A stretch of 64,000 nt of DNA, from positions 74,534,400 through 74,598,399 of the forward strand of contig OZ007569.1 of assembly GCA_963931925.1 (NCBI GenBank), written 5' to 3'. This DNA comes from Onchidella celtica (Eukaryota; Mollusca; Gastropoda; Systellommatophora; Onchidiidae). A program made the translations under genes and the position numbers. How positions within the stretch are numbered: position 1 is the first letter of the stretch; each line of letters starts with the position of its first letter. Positions 56,021 to 64,000 of this stretch are shown here, piece after piece. A model generated the notes under the pieces. The model did not search any database. It had not been told where the DNA came from and saw only the letters and a list, made by a program, of their open reading frames with translations.

Positions 56021-56784
56021 TGCTTACTCGCAGGCAGACGTAGGCCTTTGTTGTTTTGAAATCAGAGACGTGTGACCTAGGAGTCAGTAGGAGTTCTCAG
56101 TGGACTCCTTCCCCATTGGTTTTGGGGTTGAAATGTAGTTCACAAACGAGAAAAAAAGTCAGTCAGTTATGAACGTTATATAATAATATGCATAGGTATT
56201 TTATGTAAATGAAACCATTATAAATCAGACAAAATCAAGACTGAAGACAATTGTGAACGACAAACTGATGGTTTTCTTAGCATTACATAAGCACATAAGG
56301 AATCCTCAGCGGTGAAAAAAAAAGCACAGTAGGCCAAATAATCCTGTGAAAAGCCTTCAAATGTGTCTCGTGCCAGTATTGGCAGATTGCACCAATGTAG
56401 ATCTATAGCAGTCAATCTTCAAGCATCGCATTAAAACATTGCTATTGAGGAGTAACTAGCCTGGGGGGACTCCGTCCTCCTGCAACCACCTACGCATGTC
56501 CTAAAGTGGCATTCTTATGGAGATTCGTGTATTATAAATCCCTGGAGTTTGGAGTATCTCATTACTGTAAAAATAATCTGGCTGTGAGATGCAGTCAAAA
56601 GACCTCCTATTTTTAATTTTATATCCTTGCTTGCCTGGTAGGAGACAAGGTTGGATTGGGGTTGGATTTTTATTTTCTTGTTCTGGTACCCATAGTCTTT
56701 CCCCGAGCTGTGCTCAGCGGGGCGGAATTTTATGATTTTGCTAAATTAATATAGCTTGAAAGTAATCGTTGTTAATTTGCCTTA
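56021..56784. other. Intergenic stretch, nothing recognised
   Basis: Unique AT-rich sequence between the LINE relic and the next MITE. Confidence 0.35.
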
Positions 56785-57506
56785 GGGAACGTTCTTATAT
56801 TATGTCATCACATAAGGGGGGGGGGGGGCTCTTGAATGATGACAAGTGATGACATGGGGGATGGTGGGTGTTGAGTCCAAAGATGATGTCATCAATGTGG
56901 TTTGGTAAATTTGAAAAAAGAAGAACAAATTATAGATCAAATTCATATTTTTATTAAGTTTAGTATAATTTTGGTTCTATTTTTGCATAATTTCAGAGAG
57001 TCAGATCAATGCTATCTTATAATTTGGGGGGCAGCATAGCGCAGTGGTTAGCGCGTCGGATTTGTAATCCGGTGGTTGCGAGTTCGAACTTGTCTGCTGT
57101 AGTTGGTATGGGAAAACAATGTACCTTTAACTTCCTCCATCCACCCGTCTGTAAAACTAGTACCTGACATATAGGTAGTGGAAAGGTCTTGCCAGTTTGC
57201 TAACAGGCAACTTCTCTGTATGCTCGTTGTGAGTTAAGATGGTATTAAATGGTTGAATCAGCCTGTCAGGGACACCTTCTAAAGCGCTTAGAGCATTAGT
57301 GAATATTAGTTAATGATTTTATTTTATTTATAATCTGTTAGTTTGAATTAAAATAAATAGCAAACAGCACTATAGGGGTATTTTTTAGTCATTATTTGTC
57401 GGGGGGGGGGGGGGGGTGGATAGCCATTTGATGACATGTGATGATAAGGGGGGGAGGGGGGTCAAAATTCGTCAGTTTTTGATGACATAATATGTGAACG
57501 GTCCCC
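56785..57506. mobile_element. MITE (GGGGACCGTTC ends) interrupted by a SINE
   Basis: The left end GGGAACGTTCTTATATTATG then TCATCA pairs with the inverse of GGGGACCGTTCACATATTAT then GTCATCA at the right. TTA/CTA flank it. G-runs next to ATGATGACA-type motifs occur near both ends. The SINE at 57027-57335 sits inside, so it arrived later. Confidence 0.6.
57027..57335 (+). mobile_element. tRNA-Thr-like SINE
   Basis: The head GGGGCAGCATAGCGCAGTGG then TTAGCGCGTCGG has an A box (TAGCGCAGTGG). The anticodon loop TTTGTAA (TGT, Thr) follows, then a B box (GAGTTCGAAC). The 5' acceptor half pairs poorly with what follows and a long unrelated body ends in TAAAGCGCTTAGAGCATTAG and a TTATTTTAT tail, so this is a SINE and not a tRNA gene. 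Confidence 0.75.
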
Positions 57507-58921
57507 TAGATTGCTTCTTTTATTTACTCCCATTCACTTTTAAGAAAGAAAATGTTGGTTCATAGCATTAATATTAGGTAACCATGAGTATTTCAAGTCC
57601 AGTAAAATTAACTCTTTCCCTAACACACATTCTGGGCAGTATTCCATGGTTGGACCAAGCTATATTTGAGCCAACATTTTGTTCCCTCAATAGACAACCA
57701 AAAAATATAAAATTGTGTGAAAATGAATGTAGATTCAAAATATTCAGGTTTGAATGTACAACAGTGAATTTTATTTACAAAAATTGTGTTTCGTAAACAC
57801 TGAATTGGAATTGAACATGAATTTCATGAGCCGCATTTTGCGGCTCGCGGTAGGAATCGGGATTTTGCTTGAGCATGCGGCTCGTGGGAGGGAAAGAGTT
57901 AAATGGGATCTTTTTAAGGGGTGTGTTTTGCCAGCGAAAACTAAAATCTACTTCCCACCTCTTTAATGCATTTTATGCCCTGACTAAGGTGAAAGAGAAA
58001 GATGGAGAGCCCTGTACCCTGCCCTATGTGCCAGGTTTTGACACTGAAGGATAAGAAGAAGTTGAAATAAATAGCAAAGGGGTTCAATTTGACTATAACT
58101 CCAACCATTGCCATGGTAATCGATCATCTGCCATAAATCTGATTTTATACAACATTAAAATCATGCATATTATAGAGGATCAGAAATCAGAATTTTTGGT
58201 AAAATTTTTAGTTTCTTCCTTTGCACAATGCTCGCAGCTGAAGAGAAGAGAAGAGTGAGGGAACTGTGGAACAAAAGATTACTTGAATGCTAGCTTAATA
58301 TGATTGTGAGAACCAAAATAAGATGAAGTCTTAGATTGATAAAACAAGAAGGAAGCAGAGACAATATTGATAAATGAAGAAAGAATAAAAAGCCTAGATC
58401 TCTGTCTATCCATCTCCCTGATTGTGCCAACGCGCCGTTAAATCCAAACTCAAACTCAAAGTATACATGAAACTCTAATTGCGGTATGTGAGTGTGACAG
58501 TTGGAACAATTTTATTGGTTGATGTAGCAGTTTGTTCCTTACACAAAAATAAGCACGTATACAAATATTCATATTATACATGTTCAAGAATGGTAAGGTG
58601 TACTACTAATTGTGATAATGATTACTGTTACACTGTAGTTACAGCACCTGGTCTGAAATACATACGTAGTGAGTCCATAAAGCCTAAACGTGTATTATTT
58701 TGTCTCCACAGGTTGATAAATGAAAGGGACTGGAATAGATGAGACACAGAAGCTATGGTCATTGGCTTGGAGCCTGAAGAAAACAGTATGAAAGATTCAG
58801 AAGCAATCAGAACTTGTGTCCTTCACTCAGCAGAAGAAATCAATGTAGTGCTGTTGCTTTCAGTGAGGCAGCTAGAGGTATCTGTGAGATAGTCATTAAT
58901 TTAACGATTTGGAAGCGAATC
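57507..58921. other. Upstream region of the ABCB10-like gene
   Basis: No other gene recognised. The promoter and 5' UTR of the plus-strand transporter gene should be here; the reading frame of exon 1 is open back to about 58814. Confidence 0.35.
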
Positions 58922-61900
58922 ATGGCTTGGCTAATGAGAACAACTTTGTGGGGTTCTTGCCTACATAGAACTTCATCAGTTATTCAAGGACATAGACATG
59001 CAGTGCATTATCTTCAATGTTGTAGATTTCATGAATTGATGCCCATTCATAGGAGTTCAGTGCCATTGTTCAGGCATTTATTGGCATCTCGTTCACACTG
59101 TACCTTTCAGCCTGTGAAGAGCTTTCATAATTTCGCCAAAGGAGGATTCACACATTGCAATAAAACCTTCAAAAAACCTGTTTGGGTTTTGAAACGCATT
59201 TTCACAACAACATGTCGCAGAAGCAATAGTGGGAATGCAAAGAACATAAAAAAAGGTGGCCATAAACAAGAGCAGAGCACTAGGAAAGCACGTTCACCAA
59301 AGTTTGCGGAATTTCAGCGGTTATTAGGTTTAGCAAAACCTGAAAAGTGGCATATGGCAGGTAGGCTATTTAGAGTCATTTATCAATTAGGATACATTAT
59401 GGAGTAATGTTTATTGTAAGTAATGCATCATTGTTTAGAGTAGAATTTAGTGTGGTTTGAGAGGTATGATTGCAGTGTATGTACTGAAAAGTTGGGAAGG
59501 GGTAATTGTTCAGTATTTTACCTGCCTTCTCAATCCTGGATCTTCATATTTATTATGGATGGAAAAGCTGTTTGAAATATTGCAACAGAAATAATTTTGA
59601 ACATCACCACCTGTTGGAGAGGGAGTTGTTCTTACTGCGTAGGGAAATTTATAAGTCTGTTTACAAGGCAGCAGAGAGACAGAAGCTCTTTTTGGCTAGA
59701 TTGTCTGACTGTTGTGTTTTACGTCAGTGAAAATAGCAATGAAGGCACTCTGACTTGTCAGGATGGGAGGATCCAGGATTGCTGTTCTGCTACTGTTCTG
59801 TTCCTAGCACAGAGAAGCAGAGACAACTAGCTGTAAATTTGTATGTTTGTTTGATCCATATACACTTTGGTATTGCACTAGAATGGCTTTTTTTTTTTAC
59901 ATATGGCTGCTTAAATGAAAATTATTCCATTATTTCAATAATTTTTTACTTAGAACAGCCCTCATATTACTCTCTCTCTCTCTCTCTCTCCCGAGAGAAC
60001 CTGCAGTATGTCATTATTAAACATTATACCTCGCTAAAATGAAAATACACTGTGTATGGGATTACATGTATTCCTTAATAAATGTAATAACTGTCTACAG
60101 TTAATATAAATGTTTCATGTTTGCTGAGAAAGTGTGTGCTGTCCTCATTTCAGATTAGCCCTTAACAGTATTTAGATGTTCTTGAAGTCATTTTTGTTCT
60201 GTATACAATCATTATGGATTCTTCATGTTGTTGCTGTCTTCTTTACAGGTGCAGTAGGTTGCTTAATTGTTTCCAGTATAATTTCCATGTCAGTGCCTTT
60301 CTTTATCGGCAAAATCATTGATTTGATCTACACAAGTAAAAAAGAAGAAATTGTCAGCAGGCTGAACCAAGTGTGTGGATCTCTTTTAATTTTGTTCATG
60401 ATTGGTGGCCTGGCTAATTTTGGTCGAGCTTACATCATTCATGCGTCATGCCAAAGGATAGTCAAGACAATGCGTGAAACCTTGTTTACCAGAATAATGC
60501 GCCAGGACACTGGATTCTTTGACAAGTCCAAAACAGGCGAACTGGTGAATAGACTATCTTCAGACACCCTGGTTGTGGCAGGGTCCTTGTCTCAAAATAT
60601 ATCTGATGGCCTGCGGTCTGTCTTTCAAGCATGCACTGGGCTTGGCATGATGGTATGTTTTGAATTTCTGCTGAAAGGATTATAGTATGGAGAAGTTTCG
60701 TTAAAGAGACAAAAATTGTTACTTTTGAAGTATTAAACTATTGATGTTATAGCATTTTTGGGAAAATAATAATAATTTTTGGTTTTTTTTTTTTTTTGAT
60801 AATAAGTGACACACCCAGTCTGTTGTAGTTTTATGCTAATTGAGAAATGCTAATTAATGTCTTAAATAGGCCCGGTATGTAAAGTTGGAATTGTTCATGT
60901 TGGTAGGACAGTTCAGTATGAATGCTGGACTTGAATGATCAATTTGCTCTGTTTGGCGCACAAACGATACAAATTTACTAGCACAAATGTCAGGGCTAAA
61001 TGGTACCTTGAGGGGACATAATCATTTTGAGTGCTCCATGTTATTTACCTCACTTTGAATAGGATCTCCCTTTGAAGTTGGAGATCAGTGTAGACTAAAG
61101 AATGGTTATTGAGAAAGCACAAACATTGCCACCCAAATCTGTAGGAAGAACTGTGATTATATTCATTGGATCCTATTGCTTCAATCCATTGACTTAATTT
61201 ACCACAGAATTATCAGTATATAAAATTATATTCAATACATGTATAAGAAAGAACTGTCGTCTTCTGCCTTAAAGCCATCTATTCTGAAGTAGGATGGGCC
61301 TAGCCTAGTGATAAAGAATAAGTCTAAGTGCAATAATTCAGACTATAAAAGACCTATTCAGTGCTACACATAATGGCTGGGGGAAAAGGTGGAACTCTCC
61401 ATTGGCTTAGTGGCAAAAAATCCAAGTTCACTCCTGACTTTGTCCAAATGAAGCTGTTTGGCTTGTGTAACCCTATCATTTCCCCACACTAACTCAATCG
61501 TACATGAACGATGGGCTTGTTCAAGCCAAATTGTCAGTTTTGCTTGTGTATATGTGGCCTGCTCTAGCTGCATTGTGTTTTGTGGTTGGTAACTTTGAAA
61601 GCTCAAGGACACATCTGCGATGACATGCTGAGGGTAGAGTGGAAGTCATATAGTTTAAACTTGGGGTTACTTTGTTTGTGTAGATTTGGTTCATGTGTGC
61701 TAAGACTCAACAGTTTCATGCAATGTTGGAACATTTGTAAAACTTTTTTTTGCAATTTCAGTAATTCTGTTTTCTTCTTCTTTTCTTTCTTGTTTTTTAT
61801 TTCCCATGAAAGATTTATGTGTCCACCAAACTCACCGTGATTTCAATGGGCATAGTGCCTCCAGTCGCTATTGGATCTATAATTTATGGACGCTATCTAA

Positions 61901-63400
61901 GGAAAATCACAAAAAAAGTTCAGGATTCTCTGGCAGAAGCAACTCATGTAAGTATGTGGTCTTGTCGTCCATACCCTTCTATTTCAGGCCTGAGATTAGT
62001 GAGAAGATTTGAATGACCATCTATCATGTGACAGTAAAACTGAGGCCTTGTATTTCTTTGGTTACCTTTGAGTTAATTCTACTGTGATTTTATTCTCCAT
62101 TCTTTAAGAGGTGAAGAAGTTAATTCTTACAGTTACACAGTCTATACAAAAAAAAAACTTTGAAAAATGGCTGCATTTTATATTGAAAAAAAAAGTCCTT
62201 TCTGAAGAAGGTTACAGCTGTCCTTGTGGAACAGTTGGCACTGGGTCACTTCCAGTTTGGAATGCATTTTTACTATTAAGTGTTTTGAATTGGTTTTTTG
62301 GTATGACAAACTCATTCTTAAAAGTATGGTAAAAGGAGATCACCTGCTGGCTTTATTTGCCAAACTTTTAAAAGGGCCTATGACGATTGATAACAAATTT
62401 GTTTGAAGTCTGTAAAACAGTGAACAGGACATATGATTCTTAGGACTATTAAGTGACATAAAGATGTAAGTAGACCATCGCCTTTGGACTTCCATTTAGC
62501 CTTTGTCTATCTGTGTTTGATAGATCTTTGTGAGAATGTAACCCTGTTGATAGGTATCCCTAGGACCGGACCAAATTGTACTTATTAAAAGACTTCAGCT
62601 ATTAGTTGTAACTGGATAGCAAATTGATGCTGTTCAACCTCTGCGATTGGTATAGACTTACATAGTGGTGTGGCATATGAAAGGGAGAGAATGAGAGGGA
62701 GACCATGCACACAGTTTGTTAGCTATGGTCATGATGAGTTGGAGAGGGAGGTGGATGAACATGCAGATGTCAGAGAGGCAAGCATTGCTGAGAAAAAAAC
62801 AACTCTGTCCATGTTTGTTACGAAAACCTGTCAAAAAGGCGCTTTCCCTCACAGTTAACCATGAGTAGGGGCATACACTAGTGAAGATACTCCATGGTAC
62901 AATAAATGAGAGCCTAAGGTTCCACCATGTATTTAGAAAGCATGGGAAAAAAACAAGCATTAACACCTCCAGGCATAGAGATCAGTGTTCCATTCTGGAG
63001 AACACAAGCCCTCGGTACTTCTGTCAGCAGTAACAGCAAACACTTACAGTCACTTTGTTTGCCGACCAACAGTTATAGTGGATTTTCAGTTTACTCTTGA
63101 GAAGTATTCAGTTTTTCCTCTCTTGTTCATTTCCCCACAGATTCTCTCTTCCAAATGAATTAAATAGTGAGTTGGCCTTTTTACAAAATGGCTTGAGACA
63201 TTTATGTGTTTAGATGCACTTCTTTTCATTAATATTTTACAACAATTCCTAAGGTTGCAGAAGAAAGAATATCGACTGTGAGAACAGTTCGGGCATTTGC
63301 ACATGAGAAGAAAGAATGCAAAACTTATGAAGAAGGAGTCCAGCATGTCTTAGAGCTGTCCTACAAGGAAGCCTTAGCACGAGGCGTTTTCTGGGGCTTT
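58922..63400 (+). CDS. ABCB10: Mitochondrial ABC transporter, ABCB10-type, exons 1-4 (partial)
   Basis: Exons 58922-59360, 60249-60652, 61813-61947 and 63254-63400 join in frame (375 codons); the gene continues past the window. I chose ATG 58922 (MAWLMRTTLWGSCLHRTS) because the next 110 residues are rich in Arg, Lys, His and Ser and poor in acids, as in a mitochondrial presequence. FAEFQRLLGLAKPEKW leads into TM1 (VGCLIVSSIISMSVPFFIGK). TM2 (SLLILFMIGGLANFGRAYII), QRIVKTMRETLFTRIMRQD, FFDKSKTGELVNRLSSDT, TM4 with VPPVAIGSIIYGRYLRK and EERISTVRTVRAF follow, all signatures of ABCB10. Both nucleotide-binding motifs lie downstream, outside. ABCB10 sits in the inner mitochondrial membrane, homodimeric, and is linked to haem synthesis and biliverdin export. 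Confidence 0.85.
59980..59992 (+). repeat. Short (CT)n run in ABCB10 intron 1
   Basis: TCTCTCTCTCTCTCTC at about 59975-59992; a minor microsatellite. Confidence 0.6.
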
Positions 63401-63458
63401 GTAAGTAGTCATTAGTGCTTGAATATACCATTTCCAGGCATTTTCTGTGTGTCAAAAA

Positions 63459-63725
63459 CTGGCAAAAAGAAAATGTTATATGGAGCAAAACTCGCGTAGG
63501 AAATAAAACCCAAATGATACAAATGAAAGGCAAACTAAAAGGGAAGGCAGAAAATAACCAATATTTCGGCAACAGCCTTTTAGTTTGCCTTTCATTGTAT
63601 CGTTTGGGTATTGTTTCTTATGCAAGGGTTTGCTGCATACAACTTTTTCTTTTTGTCAATTTTTGGCTTTGCTTTAAGCCTTGCTGCAACCCTACAGTCT
63701 TTTTGTGGTTTTTGTACTATTTCGT
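63459..63725 (+). mobile_element. Fold-back MITE, copy 3
   Basis: The left arm GGCAAAAAGAAAATGTTATA...ACCCAAATGATACAAATGAA and the right arm TTCATTGTATCGTTTGGGTA...CTTTTTCTTTTTG pair as in the copy at 9450-9673. The tail AAGCCTTGCTGCAACCCTAC, then TCTTTTTGTGGTTTTTGTAC, is shared with that copy. It sits in the intron after exon 4 of the ABCB10 gene. Confidence 0.65.
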
Positions 63726-64000
63726 CAATTTTCTGTTTGTGCATTCTTGCTGATTGTGATATCTGCGAGATTCTAGGAATGAATATTTGTACTTAGACAT
63801 CTAAGTTTTTGCTGTATCCATTAAAAATCAATTATGTAGTAAATATATCTTTATGTAAATACCCAGTATACATGCTGTGTTTTGCATTTGTGGCTGCTTG
63901 GAGGTGTAGGAGTGAAGAAAAATGACTGCGGGGAAAGTTATAGTTGTGGGGCCCTTCAGGTGCGGGCAGATGCAAGAAAAGCAAATTTCAAAGTTAAATG

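Noticed and set aside
57028-57102. Functional tRNA-Thr gene
   Set aside because: The acceptor stem does not close and a long body with an AT tail follows; a SINE head.

Overview
This window reads as nuclear DNA of a non-vertebrate animal, probably a marine lophotrochozoan and most likely a mollusc. The phylum is inference: the genes are intron-split animal genes, AT-rich intergenic DNA is packed with transposons, and two tRNA-headed SINEs carry a central block like those of marine invertebrate SINEs. No bacterial gene, CRISPR array or rRNA is visible. Intron boundaries were read by eye from GT/AG sites, phase and protein continuity; no transcript data were available.

Layout. 1-7872: a young minus-strand Ty3/gypsy-like LTR retrotransposon (LTRs about 2.54 kb, interior about 1 kb), with its 5' LTR split by a 2.3-kb Ginger-like integrase DNA transposon (3904-6246). 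8231-18004: two tandem minus-strand genes for N-terminally acylated (globin X-like) globins. One is complete in three exons (205 aa) with introns at the canonical B12.2 and G7.0 positions. The other shows only exon 1, and the LTR element lies where its first intron should be. An orphan THAP zinc-finger start (13151-13288), two SINEs, a LINE remnant and a fold-back MITE are scattered through this part. 19831-23287: a complete hAT transposon with 8-bp target duplications, TIRs and an open transposase. 27719-40450: a six-exon plus-strand gene for a 433-aa protein, mostly disordered, with a C-terminal death-domain-like fold; its introns hold a mariner, MITEs, LINE ends, a triplicated 532-bp repeat and a 34-bp minisatellite. 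43661-49967: a 6.3-kb transposon with long TIRs and a 3-bp target duplication; its broken minus-strand gene combines zinc-finger-like segments with a FEN1/XPG-like nuclease and recalls the Academ superfamily. 49968-58921: MITEs, a CR1/L2-like LINE, simple repeats, a fold-back element and a tRNA-Thr-like SINE. 58922-63400: the first four coding exons of an ABCB10-type mitochondrial ABC transporter, continuing beyond the window.

The host genes (globins, death-domain protein, ABCB10) do not form one pathway. The strongest candidates for something little described are the FEN1-like-nuclease transposon, the Ginger-like element with its arrays of a near-palindromic GCCTAATG motif, and the tandem membrane-anchored globins.
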